From contig CAZJYZ010000008.1 of assembly GCA_964550345.1 (NCBI GenBank), forward strand, positions 20,720-84,719: DNA of 64,000 nucleotides, written 5' to 3'. Origin of the DNA: JAAEUB01 sp964550345 (GTDB taxonomy: Bacteria; Pseudomonadota; Alphaproteobacteria; Rhodobacterales; Rhodobacteraceae). The stretch's first letter is position 1, and the number at the start of each line of letters is the position of its first letter. Shown here one piece after another: positions 42,087 to 51,561 of the stretch. A model generated the notes under the pieces. It worked only from the letters and a program-made list of their open reading frames with translations. It did no database searches and was not told the origin of the DNA. The translations under genes were made by a program, and so were the position numbers.

Positions 42087-42704
42087 TTAATCAACCAATC
42101 CCAGCACGCCCTCTTTGGTCAATTCCTGCCAAAGTGCCATTTCCGGGCCACGGGCCTCTTCGATCCTCCGGGTTGCCAGCTGAGAGATTTCAACCGGCTT
42201 TGAGAGCGACGGGTTGGCGCGCTCAAAGGTGATGTTTTGGCCAAAGCGCCCGTCCAGAAAGGTTTTAAGAAGGTCCTGGCGGTCATATTGGAAAAGATAG
42301 GTCACCAAAAGCTGCCCATCCTCGTCACACAGAAACTTGTCCTGCGATCCAATGCCACTGGCGCGCGGATCATCGCTCAGCACCGCTTCGACATATTCGT
42401 CAAAGCTCATCCCCTGTATTTTTGCGCCCGCTTTCGTGTGGGGGCGCCCCATCCGGTAACGGTACCAACTGCGCAAACGTTCAACCGGGTGGCGCATAAC
42501 GGCAAAAGTCGCCACGTCCTGCCCGGTCAGGCGTTTAAGGTAGGGGCCCGTGTGTTTGGCAAAGGATCTGGCGCGCATGTGGCGCAGTTTTGGCGGCTTT
42601 GAAACAGTGATGGACGCGTAGGGCGCAAGGGCCTGGCAGATCGCGGTTGAGCCGGTTTTCGGTGTTTCCAGAAAAGCCAGATTCTGCGCGTGAAAAAAAA
42701 GCAT
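42087..42704 (-). CDS. Sulfotransferase family protein
   Basis: The 205-residue protein has a PAPS 5'-phosphosulfate loop TPKTGSTAI (14-22) and a 3'-phosphate block VMRHPVERLRSWYRYR (69-84), both standard for sulfotransferases of the Gal3ST/HS2ST-like bacterial type. The acceptor may be a polysaccharide or lipid. It starts 3 bases after the lactate dehydrogenase stop, so it is cotranscribed with it. Confidence 0.88.
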   Translation of the reverse strand: MLFFHAQNLAFLETPKTGSTAICQALAPYASITVSKPPKLRHMRARSFAKHTGPYLKRLTGQDVATFAVMRHPVERLRSWYRYRMGRPHTKAGAKIQGMSFDEYVEAVLSDDPRASGIGSQDKFLCDEDGQLLVTYLFQYDRQDLLKTFLDGRFGQNITFERANPSLSKPVEISQLATRRIEEARGPEMALWQELTKEGVLGLVD

Positions 42705-42707
42705 TCA

Positions 42708-43871
42708 TCATTCCCAGTCGCCCGAAAACCCCTTTGGTACATAGAGGTTTTCGCGGCTCATGTCACTGAGGTTCCGGTGGCCGCACAGGGCCATGGTCAT
42801 ATCCAGCTCTTTGTGAATGACCTCAAGTGCCTTAGTCACACCTGCTTCGCCCATGGCACCAAGGCCATAAACATAGGCGCGGCCGATATAGGTGCCGTGG
42901 GCCCCCATCGAGATGGCCTTGAGCACATCTTGGCCCGAGCGGATGCCACTGTCGACATGCACTTCGATTTTGTCGCCAACCGCATCCAGAATGGCCGGCA
43001 GGGCGCGGATTGAACTCAGCGCGCCGTCCAGTTGCCGCCCTCCGTGGTTCGAAACAACAATGGCGTCCGCACCCGCATTCATAGCGTGCACCGCATCTTC
43101 AGCCTCCATGATGCCTTTGACAATCATCTTGCCGCCCCACATCTTTTTGAATTGCCTGATACGGTCCCAGTCCAGCGACTGGTCAAAGGATTTATTAGTC
43201 CAGGTGGCCAATGAGGACGGGTCATCCACCCCCTTGGCATGGCCCACGATATTACCAAAGAATCGCCGCTTGGTGCCCAGCATCCCCAGCCCCCAGCGCA
43301 CTTTGGTCATCATGTTTGAGACCGATTTGACCGTCAGCTTGGGTGGGGCAGACAGGCCGTTTTTCAGGTCTCTGTGGCGTTGGCCAAGAAGTTGCAGGTC
43401 CACCGTTACCATGATGGCCGAGCATTTGGCCTCGCGCGCACGCTCGAACAACCGGGTCATGAAGTCGTCATCCTTGAGCGTATAGACCTGAAACCAGAAG
43501 GGCTTGGTCGTATGTTCGGCGACATCTTCAAGCGAACAGATTGACATGGTGGAAAGCGTGAAGGGCACGTCGAATTTTTCGGCAGCGCGTGCTGCTTTGA
43601 TTTCGCCATCCGCATGTTGCATGCCGGTTAGTCCGACCGGCGCAAGGGCGACGGGCATTGTCGTCTCTTCCCCCAGCATCGGCATGGCGGTAGAGCGGTT
43701 CGTCATATCGACCGCAACCCGTTGTTTCAGGTGGATCAGGTCGAAATCCGAGCTGTTATTGGCAAAAGTCTGTTCGCTCCAGCTGCCGCTTTCGCAATAT
43801 TCATAGAACATTTTTGGCGCGCGGCGCTTGTAGATGCGTTTTAGGTCTTCGATTTCTGCGATTATGGACAT
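42708..43871 (-). CDS. lldD: FMN-dependent L-lactate dehydrogenase / alpha-hydroxyacid oxidase
   Basis: The 387-residue protein has APVGLTGMQHADGE for the FMN phosphate, MVTVDLQLLGQRHRD, and the active-site block VSNHGGRQLDGALSSI with the catalytic His and Arg. HVDSGIRSGQDVLKA closes the barrel. Family members oxidise L-lactate, glycolate or mandelate; L-lactate dehydrogenase is the best fit by length. GAGGGTG is the ribosome site. glpK lies 57 bases upstream in the same direction. Confidence 0.88.
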   Translation of the reverse strand: MSIIAEIEDLKRIYKRRAPKMFYEYCESGSWSEQTFANNSSDFDLIHLKQRVAVDMTNRSTAMPMLGEETTMPVALAPVGLTGMQHADGEIKAARAAEKFDVPFTLSTMSICSLEDVAEHTTKPFWFQVYTLKDDDFMTRLFERAREAKCSAIMVTVDLQLLGQRHRDLKNGLSAPPKLTVKSVSNMMTKVRWGLGMLGTKRRFFGNIVGHAKGVDDPSSLATWTNKSFDQSLDWDRIRQFKKMWGGKMIVKGIMEAEDAVHAMNAGADAIVVSNHGGRQLDGALSSIRALPAILDAVGDKIEVHVDSGIRSGQDVLKAISMGAHGTYIGRAYVYGLGAMGEAGVTKALEVIHKELDMTMALCGHRNLSDMSRENLYVPKGFSGDWE

Positions 43872-43928
43872 GACACCCTCGTAAACTGGTCATTTTTTCT
43901 TACCGCCTGCGCGGGCGGGGGGCAATGC

Positions 43929-45431
43929 CTAACCGTTAACCGGTCCCCCTAGGGGTCCAAGTGTGCGACGCACCGCGTCGCGCCACAGAGCAAACAGGCG
44001 CTCTCTGTCCTCATCGGACATGGCCGGTTCAAACCTGGTCTCCAGTGCCCAGCTCGCGGCAAAATCTTCGGCTTTTGGGTAAAGCCCGGCCTGCATGCCA
44101 GCGAGCCACGCAGCCCCCAATGCGGTGGTTTCCAGAACTTTCGGCCGGTCCACGGCAGCCCCTGTTATGCCAGCCAGAAACTCCATGGCATAATCCGATG
44201 CGGCCATGCCGCCATCGACGCGCAAAGTCGCGGTGCTGCCACCTGACCAATCCGCCTGCATCGCCTCAAGCAGATCACGGGTCTGATAGCCCACCGCCTG
44301 CAAAGCGGCACGCGCCATCTCATTCGGGCCGCTGCCACGTGTCAGGCCGAATACGGCACCGCGACATTCAGCGTCCCAGTATGGTGCCCCCAGACCGGTA
44401 AAGGCGGGCACGAGGATCACGTCATGATTGGGGTCAGCCACGGCCGCCATAGCGCCGGTTTCACTGGCATGTTTGACAATGCCCAGCCCGTCGCGCAGCC
44501 ATTGCACCGCAGCACCGGCGATAAAGATCGACCCTTCCAGCGCATAGGTTGTCTGGCCATTCAGGCGGTAGGCAATGGTTGTCAGTAGCCGGTTCTCCGA
44601 GGTTACCATGTCCGACCCGGTATTGAGCAAAGCAAAACAGCCGGTGCCGTAGGTTGATTTCATCATGCCCGGCTTGAAACAAGCCTGTCCGATCGTGGCC
44701 GCCTGCTGATCGCCAGCAACGCCCAGAATGGGGATTTCAGCGCCAAACAACGCTTTGTCCGTGCGGCCAAAATCGGCGGCACAGTCACGTACGTCGGGCA
44801 GCATGTTCACGGGGATATTAAGTTTCTCGCAAATCTCACTGTCCCAACTGCCGCACCCAATGTCGTAGAGCATGGTACGTGCAGCATTGGTGGCGTCGGT
44901 GGCGTGTACCTTGCCGCCGGTCAGGCGCCAGATCAGGAATGTGTCCACCGTGCCAAAGGCAAGCTTGCCGGCTTCGGCCAAGGTGCGTGCGCCTTCGACG
45001 TTATCCAAAAGCCATGCCAGCTTGGTGGCGGAAAAGTATGGATCCAGCAGCAACCCGGTACGCGCCCGGATCAGGTCCTCAAGCCCTTCGCCGCGCAGCC
45101 GGGCGCAGGTATCAGCGGTGCGCCGGTCCTGCCAGACAATGGCGTTGTGAATTGGCTTGCCGGTTTCACGATCCCAGACCAATGTGGTTTCGCGTTGGTT
45201 GGTGATACCGATCGCAGAGATCTTGCCCGCGCCACCGATTTCCCCGATCGCCTGTCGCGAAGTTTCCAGCACGGTCGACCAGATTTCCTCGGGGTCATGC
45301 TCGACCCAGCCGGATGCGGGGAATATCTGGGTAAACTCCGCCTGCGCCGTGGTAACGGGCGAGAGTTCCGCGTCGAATACGATGGCGCGCGACGAGGTGG
45401 TGCCCTGATCAATAGCTAGAATATGGGTCAT
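43929..45431 (-). CDS. glpK: Glycerol kinase
   Basis: The 500-residue FGGY kinase begins LAIDQGTTSSRAIVFD and has WVEHDPEEIW, NQRETTLVWDRETG, the ATP-site YGTGCFALLNTG, and the C-terminal LRVDGGMAASDYAMEFLA. It phosphorylates glycerol to glycerol-3-phosphate. GGAGGATAA is the ribosome site. No glpF, glpD or glpR is nearby; lldD follows, so the pair may serve carbon use of small polyols and acids. Confidence 0.96.
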   Translation of the reverse strand: MTHILAIDQGTTSSRAIVFDAELSPVTTAQAEFTQIFPASGWVEHDPEEIWSTVLETSRQAIGEIGGAGKISAIGITNQRETTLVWDRETGKPIHNAIVWQDRRTADTCARLRGEGLEDLIRARTGLLLDPYFSATKLAWLLDNVEGARTLAEAGKLAFGTVDTFLIWRLTGGKVHATDATNAARTMLYDIGCGSWDSEICEKLNIPVNMLPDVRDCAADFGRTDKALFGAEIPILGVAGDQQAATIGQACFKPGMMKSTYGTGCFALLNTGSDMVTSENRLLTTIAYRLNGQTTYALEGSIFIAGAAVQWLRDGLGIVKHASETGAMAAVADPNHDVILVPAFTGLGAPYWDAECRGAVFGLTRGSGPNEMARAALQAVGYQTRDLLEAMQADWSGGSTATLRVDGGMAASDYAMEFLAGITGAAVDRPKVLETTALGAAWLAGMQAGLYPKAEDFAASWALETRFEPAMSDEDRERLFALWRDAVRRTLGPLGGPVNG

Positions 45432-45520
45432 TTATCCTCCGGTTTTCTGCACAATGCCGCAAACTTTGTCCCCGGTCACGTGTTTTGCCGCCCCGGCCGA
45501 AATCCGCGACCTGCCTGCAT

Positions 45521-45553
45521 CCTCCTCTTGCTAAAAATATCCTCGCCGAAGGC
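45521..45553 (-). repeat. Intergenic repeat, copy E (minus strand)
   Basis: Read on the minus strand this is GCCTTCGGCGAGGATATTTT followed by TAGCAAGAGGAGG, the same core as copies A to D. It lies between the cytosine-deaminase-like gene and glpK, both minus, directly after the deaminase gene end. Confidence 0.78.
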
Positions 45554-45576
45554 ATAAATTCTCTTTTGGCGCTGTC

Positions 45577-46875
45577 CTATCCGCCCGCAGATTCCGGCGC
45601 GTAATGCGACGGGTCCAGCTGGTCTGGCCGCCCGGAAAGGTTCAGGCTGGTGATGGCGGGCCCGGTTTCGGCGATGACTTTGCCAGCACGGATCACCTTG
45701 AGGCGCGTGGCACGCAGGCGGATCGCCTCGATCGGGTCGCGGGCCTGTAATACGACCATATTGGCCTTACAGCCTTTTTCCAGCCCATACCCCTCAAGCC
45801 CCATGATATGGGCCGAGTTTTCCGTCACCGCCTGAAAACACCAGCCCATATCGGCACGCGACGAAAGCTGTCCCACATGCAGCCCCATATGGGCCACATC
45901 CAGCATGTCTGCCTTGCCCAGCGAATACCACGGATCCATCACGCAATCCGAACCAAAGCCCACATTGATCCCGGCGGCTTTCAGCTCCGGCACCCGCGTC
46001 TGGCCGCGCCGTTTCGGATAGGTGTCGTGGCGCCCCTGCAGCATGATGTTGATCAGCGGGTTGGGGACGGCATGCAAGCCCGCCTCGGCCATCAGTGGGA
46101 TCAGCTTTGAGACATAATAATTATCCATCGAATGCATGGATGTCAGGTGCGAGCCTGTGACGCGGCCCTCAAGCCCAAGGCGGGTGGTTTCCTGCGCCAG
46201 TGTTTCCACATGGCGGCTCATCGGGTCGTCGCTTTCGTCGCAATGCATGTCGACCATCAAGCCGCGCCTTTCGGCGATTTCGCATAGCTGGCGCACGGAT
46301 GTGGCGCCATCGGCCATGGAGCGTTCGAAATGCGGGATGCCACCCACCACATCGACGCCCATATCCAATGCCCGGATCAGGTTGTCCATCGCCGTCGGGT
46401 CGCGCAGCACGCCGTCTTGCGGGAAGGCCACCAGTTGCAGGTCCAGATAGGGTGCGACTTGCTTGCGAACCTCAATAAGTGCCTCGACGCCCTTGAGCTC
46501 ATCGTCGCAGACATCCACATGGCTGCGAATGGCGCCGATCCCCATAGAGACCGCCAGATCGCAATATCGCAGCGCGCGGGCGATGATCTCATCCACGCTT
46601 TGGCGCGGCTTCAATTCGCCCCAAAGCGCGATGCCTTCCAGCAGAGTGCCCGAGACATTCAGGCGCGGATTGCCCAGTGACAGGGTGGCATCCATGTGGA
46701 AATGTGGGTCAATAAAGGGCGGCGAGACAAGCTGCCCGGCCGCGTCGATGACCATTCCGGCCTCGGCGCTGATCCCTGCCTCCACGGCGGCAATCAGCCC
46801 GTCCTTGCAGGCCAGGTCCATCCCGCTGCGCCCATCGGGCAGGGTGGCGTTTTTTACGATCAGGTCGAAGCGCAT
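45577..46875 (-). CDS. Cytosine deaminase-like amidohydrolase
   Basis: The 432-residue protein has the amidohydrolase metal site PPFIDPHFHMDATLS, then MHCDESDD, GSHLTSMHSMD and GFGSDCVMDPWY, the set and spacing of bacterial cytosine deaminase (CodA). Its start overlaps the second permease stop by one base (TGATG), so it is translated with the transporter. Probable role: removing ammonia from an imported pyrimidine or related heterocycle. Isocytosine or creatinine-like substrates cannot be ruled out. Confidence 0.88.
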   Translation of the reverse strand: MRFDLIVKNATLPDGRSGMDLACKDGLIAAVEAGISAEAGMVIDAAGQLVSPPFIDPHFHMDATLSLGNPRLNVSGTLLEGIALWGELKPRQSVDEIIARALRYCDLAVSMGIGAIRSHVDVCDDELKGVEALIEVRKQVAPYLDLQLVAFPQDGVLRDPTAMDNLIRALDMGVDVVGGIPHFERSMADGATSVRQLCEIAERRGLMVDMHCDESDDPMSRHVETLAQETTRLGLEGRVTGSHLTSMHSMDNYYVSKLIPLMAEAGLHAVPNPLINIMLQGRHDTYPKRRGQTRVPELKAAGINVGFGSDCVMDPWYSLGKADMLDVAHMGLHVGQLSSRADMGWCFQAVTENSAHIMGLEGYGLEKGCKANMVVLQARDPIEAIRLRATRLKVIRAGKVIAETGPAITSLNLSGRPDQLDPSHYAPESAGG

Positions 46876-47816
46876 CAGCGTTGCCCCTTAAACCATGGTT
46901 TGAGTAAAGCGCGCGGATATTCGGCACGCCGCGCGACGATGACAAGCGCAATTATCGACAGGACATAGGGCGCCATCAGGAATACCTGACTAGGTACCAT
47001 CGCCCCGACCTGTGTCTGAAGGCGTACCTGAAAGGCATCAAACGCCCCAAAAAGCAGCGCGCCCAGAAGTGCCTTACCGGGACGCCATGAAGCGAATATC
47101 ACCAGTGCGATGCAAATCCAGCCGCGCCCGTTGACCATGCCGAAAAAGAAGGCGTCAAAGGCCGACATGGTCAGAAAAGCGCCCCCCAACGCCATCAGCG
47201 AGGATCCGGCCACGACCGCGCCGATGCGCAGCCCGTAGACCGACAGGCCCTGCGCGTCGACTGCATCCGGGTTGTCACCCACCGCCTGAATAGCCAGTCC
47301 CAGCGGCGTACGGTTAAGCCCCCACCAAACCAGCGCCACCAGCGCCAGCGCCAGCCATGTCATAGCGGTTTGCTGAAACAGGACCGGCCCAAGAAAGGGC
47401 AGTTCCGACAGAATAGGTATGTCCAGCGGCTGAAAGGGCTCAATGCGGGGTGGCGAAGATACTTTTGGCAGGGCGGTTCGGTAGGCAAAATAGCTGACCG
47501 AAGTGGCAAACATGGTGACGCCCAGCCCCGATACATGCTGTGAAAGGCCCAGTGGCACGGTCAGCAAAGCGTGGATCAGCCCGAAGAATGCGCCCGCAAG
47601 GGCTGCAACCAGCAACCCGCCCCACAAGCCCGTGCCCAGCCAGACGGCCATCCAGCCCGCCATGGCTCCGGCGGCGAAAATCCCTTCGATCCCCAGATTG
47701 AGAACGCCGGACTTTTCGCACAAAAGCGCGCCAAGCACGCCGAAGATCAGCGGCGTTGCGATACGCAGGGCTGCGGCCCAGAAGCTTTCGCTGATCAGGA
47801 TTTGCAGGATGTCCAT
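46875..47816 (-). CDS. ABC transporter permease, nucleoside/BMP type (second)
   Basis: The 313-residue membrane protein has about eight helices and the conserved NLGIEGIFAAGAMAGWM and GRGWICIALVIFASWRPGKALLGALLFG regions of the YufQ/NupQ permeases. It pairs with the upstream permease and the double ATPase. The start shares one base with the stop of the first permease (TAATG). Confidence 0.92.
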   Translation of the reverse strand: MDILQILISESFWAAALRIATPLIFGVLGALLCEKSGVLNLGIEGIFAAGAMAGWMAVWLGTGLWGGLLVAALAGAFFGLIHALLTVPLGLSQHVSGLGVTMFATSVSYFAYRTALPKVSSPPRIEPFQPLDIPILSELPFLGPVLFQQTAMTWLALALVALVWWGLNRTPLGLAIQAVGDNPDAVDAQGLSVYGLRIGAVVAGSSLMALGGAFLTMSAFDAFFFGMVNGRGWICIALVIFASWRPGKALLGALLFGAFDAFQVRLQTQVGAMVPSQVFLMAPYVLSIIALVIVARRAEYPRALLKPWFKGQR

Positions 47817-48883
47817 TATGCGGCCCCTTTGTTGGTGCGCACAAAGCGAAAGCGGGCGATAAACCCACCCACCAACACTGAAAGCAGCGACATCGCCACC
47901 ACGAGATCCGCCAGATAGCTGGAAACCCCCATGGCCCGGCTCATCGTGTCCGCTCCGACAAAGACCGATGCGATGAACAGGGCCGAGATCACAACGCCAA
48001 TGGGTGACAGGCCCGCCAGCATGGCCACGACGATGCCGGTATAGCCAAAGCCGGGGCTGAGATCCGAGGTCAGGTAGCCCCTTAGCCCGGCCACTTCGCT
48101 GACCCCGGCCAGACCGGCCAGCGCGCCGGAAACCAATGCTGCGCTCATCAGGCTGCGTTTGACGCCAATGCCCGCATGCAGGGCGGCGGCGGCATTTTCA
48201 CCAACCGCACGGATTTTAAAACCCCAGACTGTCTTTGACAAAGCGATATGCGCCAGTACGGCTGCAACCAGAGCGATGATCAGTCCGGCATGCAGGCGCA
48301 TGCGCGGCAGAAGCTGCGGTAGCATACCTTCGTCCAGGATGGGTTCGGATTGGGGCCAGCCCATGCCCATCGGGTCCTTCAGGGGACCTTCCAGCATCAT
48401 TTGCAGAAAGATCAGGATGATGAAGTTTAAAAGCAGCGTGGTGACAACCTCATCCGCCCCGAACCGGGTTTTCAGATAGGCAGGTCCGGCCATGCCCGCC
48501 GCCCCGGCCACGGCTCCTGCCACCAGAATGATCGGGACCAGCACGAAACCTGGCGCGTCAATCATGCCGGTGCCAACCCAGACCGCTGCGATGGCGCCAA
48601 GATAAAGCTGCCCTTCGGCGCCGATGTTCCACAGTTTGGCGCGAAAGGCCAAAGCGGCGGCCAGCCCGGTAAAGATCAACGGCGTGGCACGCGTCAGCAT
48701 CTCGGTAAAGGCAAAGGTCGAGCCAAACAGTCCCTTGGCCATCTGCCCGTACGCCTCGAACACATTGGCACCGGCAAGTGCCAGCGGAATGGCCGCCAGC
48801 ACCAGAGCCAGCAGGGCCGAGGCGACAGGGACGCCGATGGTCCACCAACGGGACGGTGTTTCGCGTGGCTCAATTCGTATCAT
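47816..48883 (-). CDS. ABC transporter permease, nucleoside/BMP type (first)
   Basis: The 355-residue protein is of the YufP/NupP type, with FRAKLWNIGAEGQLYLGAIAA and GLSPIGVVISALFIA in its helices and about nine to ten membrane spans. It forms the channel with the second permease. Start and stop overlap both neighbours, which fixes it in a five-gene operon. Confidence 0.92.
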   Translation of the reverse strand: MIRIEPRETPSRWWTIGVPVASALLALVLAAIPLALAGANVFEAYGQMAKGLFGSTFAFTEMLTRATPLIFTGLAAALAFRAKLWNIGAEGQLYLGAIAAVWVGTGMIDAPGFVLVPIILVAGAVAGAAGMAGPAYLKTRFGADEVVTTLLLNFIILIFLQMMLEGPLKDPMGMGWPQSEPILDEGMLPQLLPRMRLHAGLIIALVAAVLAHIALSKTVWGFKIRAVGENAAAALHAGIGVKRSLMSAALVSGALAGLAGVSEVAGLRGYLTSDLSPGFGYTGIVVAMLAGLSPIGVVISALFIASVFVGADTMSRAMGVSSYLADLVVAMSLLSVLVGGFIARFRFVRTNKGAA

Positions 48884-50403
48884 GCGTTTTCCCCGACCGT
48901 CTCACCAGCCATCATCAGGCCAATTTCTTCCCGGTCCATATGTGCAACTTCGCGCAGATGCCCGTCATGGATAACCACCACCCGGTCGGCCAGTGACAGC
49001 ACCTCGTCCAGATCTTCGGATATCAGCAAAATACCGGCGCCGTTTTTGCGGGCTTCAAGAAGGCGGCGTGCAACCTCGTTGGCAGCGCCAAGGTCAAGGC
49101 CGCGGGTGGGCTGGTTGGCAAGGATCAGCTTTGGTGTGGTTTCAAATACACGCGCAAGGATCAGTTTCTGAATATTACCACCGGATAACAGGCGCGCGCC
49201 GGCGTCACAACCGGGGCCGCGCACGTCATAGTCCCGGCTCAGCGCCTCGGCATGGTCGCGGATGGATCTTTGCCGCAGAAATCCGCGGTTATTGACATCC
49301 GGGTCGTCCAGCCGCTCAAGTATCAGGTTCTCGGCAACGCTCATGGCGCCGATGACCCCATCGTGATGACGGTCTTCCGGTATACGCCCGACCCCCTGTT
49401 TCAGCATGGCTGTGGGGGTGAAACGGGTGACCGTGTGACCCGAAATCCTTATGTCACCGGCGTCTGGCACCGCCAGCCCGGATACGACCTGCGCCAGCGC
49501 AGATTGTCCGTTGCCGGAAACGCCGGCAATGCCGACAACTTCATGGGCGCGTACTTTCAGGTCGGTCCCATGCAGACTGGTGCGCGCAGAATGGCCTTTG
49601 ACACTTACCCCGGTCAGCTCCAGCACCGGTGCGCCGGGCGGCATTTCTTCGCGCGGGATGACTGGCGTGTCTGCCCCGACCATCATGCGTGCTATTGAGC
49701 GTTCATCGGCCTCGGCCGTTTCCATTTCGCCCACCATTTCACCATGGCGCAGCACCGCAATGCGGTGGGAAAAGGCAAGTACTTCGCGCAATTTATGCGA
49801 AATGAAGATGACCGACAGGCCGTCCTTGGTCATCGCACCAATGTTTTCAAATAATGTGTCCGCCTCTTGCGGGGTCAGAACCGCAGTGGGTTCGTCCAGC
49901 ACCAGAATGCGGGCGTCATGGTAGAGCGCCTTGAGGATCTCGACCCGCTGGCGTTCACCCACGGTCAGCCTGCCGACGCGTTCATCCAACGGTGCCGCAA
50001 GCCCTGTGCGTGCCATGATGCGTTCGACCTTGGCGCGGGCAGCGGTGCGGTTGTGACGCCATGCCAGCAGGCTTTCAGCCCCCAGTAGGATGTTGTCCAG
50101 CGCCGTCAGGTTTTCAGCCAGGGTGAAATGCTGGTGTACCATGCCAATACCAGCATCAAGGGCAGCCTGCGGATGTCCCAGGGTAAGCGGGAGCATGGTG
50201 CCAGCCTTATCGGCAACATCAATGCTGCCACTGTCCGGCACATAATGCCCGAACAGCATATTCATCAAAGTGGTTTTGCCGGCACCGTTTTCGCCCAGCA
50301 ATGCCAGAACCTCGCCTTTGTTCAGTTCAAGTGACACCGCGTTATTGGCAATGACCGACCCAAAATGTTTGCTGAGGCTGTTGAGAGACAGGATTTTTGT
50401 CAT
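48880..50403 (-). CDS. ABC transporter ATP-binding protein with two ABC domains, nucleoside type
   Basis: The 507-residue protein contains two nucleotide-binding domains. The first has Walker A GENGAGKTT (37-45), a VGERQRVEILKAL signature and LDEPTAVLTP. The second has a degenerate Walker A region GVSGNGQSA and LLSGGNIQKLILAR. This is the NupO/YufO type that powers sugar-like nucleoside uptake. It overlaps the first permease by ATGA and follows the binding-protein gene by 48 bases. Confidence 0.94.
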   Translation of the reverse strand: MTKILSLNSLSKHFGSVIANNAVSLELNKGEVLALLGENGAGKTTLMNMLFGHYVPDSGSIDVADKAGTMLPLTLGHPQAALDAGIGMVHQHFTLAENLTALDNILLGAESLLAWRHNRTAARAKVERIMARTGLAAPLDERVGRLTVGERQRVEILKALYHDARILVLDEPTAVLTPQEADTLFENIGAMTKDGLSVIFISHKLREVLAFSHRIAVLRHGEMVGEMETAEADERSIARMMVGADTPVIPREEMPPGAPVLELTGVSVKGHSARTSLHGTDLKVRAHEVVGIAGVSGNGQSALAQVVSGLAVPDAGDIRISGHTVTRFTPTAMLKQGVGRIPEDRHHDGVIGAMSVAENLILERLDDPDVNNRGFLRQRSIRDHAEALSRDYDVRGPGCDAGARLLSGGNIQKLILARVFETTPKLILANQPTRGLDLGAANEVARRLLEARKNGAGILLISEDLDEVLSLADRVVVIHDGHLREVAHMDREEIGLMMAGETVGENA

Positions 50404-50451
50404 AGTGACACAGAAGTCAAAGGGCCGGGCATGACACCCGGCCCCAAGCTA

Positions 50452-51444
50452 TCAGTTATCCGAAACGGGGGCTTCGTCATTCACGGCGACAACATAGCTG
50501 CCATCCATGATCGCCGCCTGCTTGGCCTCTACGGCTGCCACGATGTCGGCAGGGATCAGGGATGCGTCCAGCGCCAGCGATCCGCCGCCATGGGCCATAT
50601 AGCTGTACTGGCCGTAATCATCAGCGGCGTAGGTGCCGGCGGCTACATGAGCGATAGCGGTGTCGACTGTCGCCTCCATATGCCAAATGGCCGAGGCAAG
50701 GATGGTGCCCGGATAGTCGCCTGACGTGTCGATCACGTTGCCGATTGCCTTAATGCCACGCTCAACCGCCGCGTCGGACACGCCAAAACGTTCCGCATAC
50801 ATGACATCCGCACCTGCATCCATCATCGCAAAGGCGCTTTCCTTGGCTTTGGGTGGATCGTACCAGCTGTCAATGAAGTTGACGAGGAAGGTGACCTCGG
50901 GGTTGGTTTCGCGCGCGCCTTCCATAAAGGCATGCATCAGGCGGTTAACCTCGGGGATAGCATAGCCGCCCACCATGCCGATGACGTTGCTTTCACTGGC
51001 TGCGCCAGCGATCATGCCCGACAGGTAGGCTGGTTCATGAATGAAGTTGTCGAAGATCGAGAAATTGGGTTCCTGCGGCGCAAAAGACGACCCCATCAGG
51101 AATGCGGTTTCGGGGTAGTCCCCGGCAACCTTGCGGGCCGCACGTTCCAGCCCGAAAACCTCGCCGACGATCAGGTCAACACCACTTTCAGCATATTCGC
51201 GCATCACACGTTCATAATCGGTGTTCGAGACGTTTTCCGAATAAACATACTCGATATCGCCACGTTCCTGTGCAGCGTTCAGCGCGATGTGAATGCGGCT
51301 GATCCATTGCTGCTCAACCGGCAGGGTGAATATCCCCGCGACCTTAACCGCCTCTGCCATGGCCATGGCCGAAGTCATCATCAGGCCCAAAGCGGTTGCC
51401 CCGGCCACCACGCTTCTGCGTGATATTATACCCCTTAGTTTCAT
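50452..51444 (-). CDS. BMP family ABC transporter substrate-binding protein
   Basis: The 330-residue protein has a signal peptide with twin arginines (ISRRSVVAGATALGL, about 7-21) and cleavage near AMA-E at 30. The mature part begins VKVAGIFTLPVEQQWISRIH, the basic membrane protein (BMP/PnrA) fold that binds nucleosides or purine-like ligands. It heads the operon and a GGGAGGAAAG site precedes it. With the cytosine-deaminase-like gene at the end, nucleobase or nucleoside uptake is likely. Confidence 0.9.
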   Translation of the reverse strand: MKLRGIISRRSVVAGATALGLMMTSAMAMAEAVKVAGIFTLPVEQQWISRIHIALNAAQERGDIEYVYSENVSNTDYERVMREYAESGVDLIVGEVFGLERAARKVAGDYPETAFLMGSSFAPQEPNFSIFDNFIHEPAYLSGMIAGAASESNVIGMVGGYAIPEVNRLMHAFMEGARETNPEVTFLVNFIDSWYDPPKAKESAFAMMDAGADVMYAERFGVSDAAVERGIKAIGNVIDTSGDYPGTILASAIWHMEATVDTAIAHVAAGTYAADDYGQYSYMAHGGGSLALDASLIPADIVAAVEAKQAAIMDGSYVVAVNDEAPVSDN

Positions 51445-51561
51445 ACTTTCCTCCCAGGTTATAATTTATTGTTGTTACCGGGGTGATCAGACACGTATTT
51501 GACCAACCGATCAAGGTTTTTCGAGATTATTTGTTTCAAAGATATGATCCAAACTGCACGT

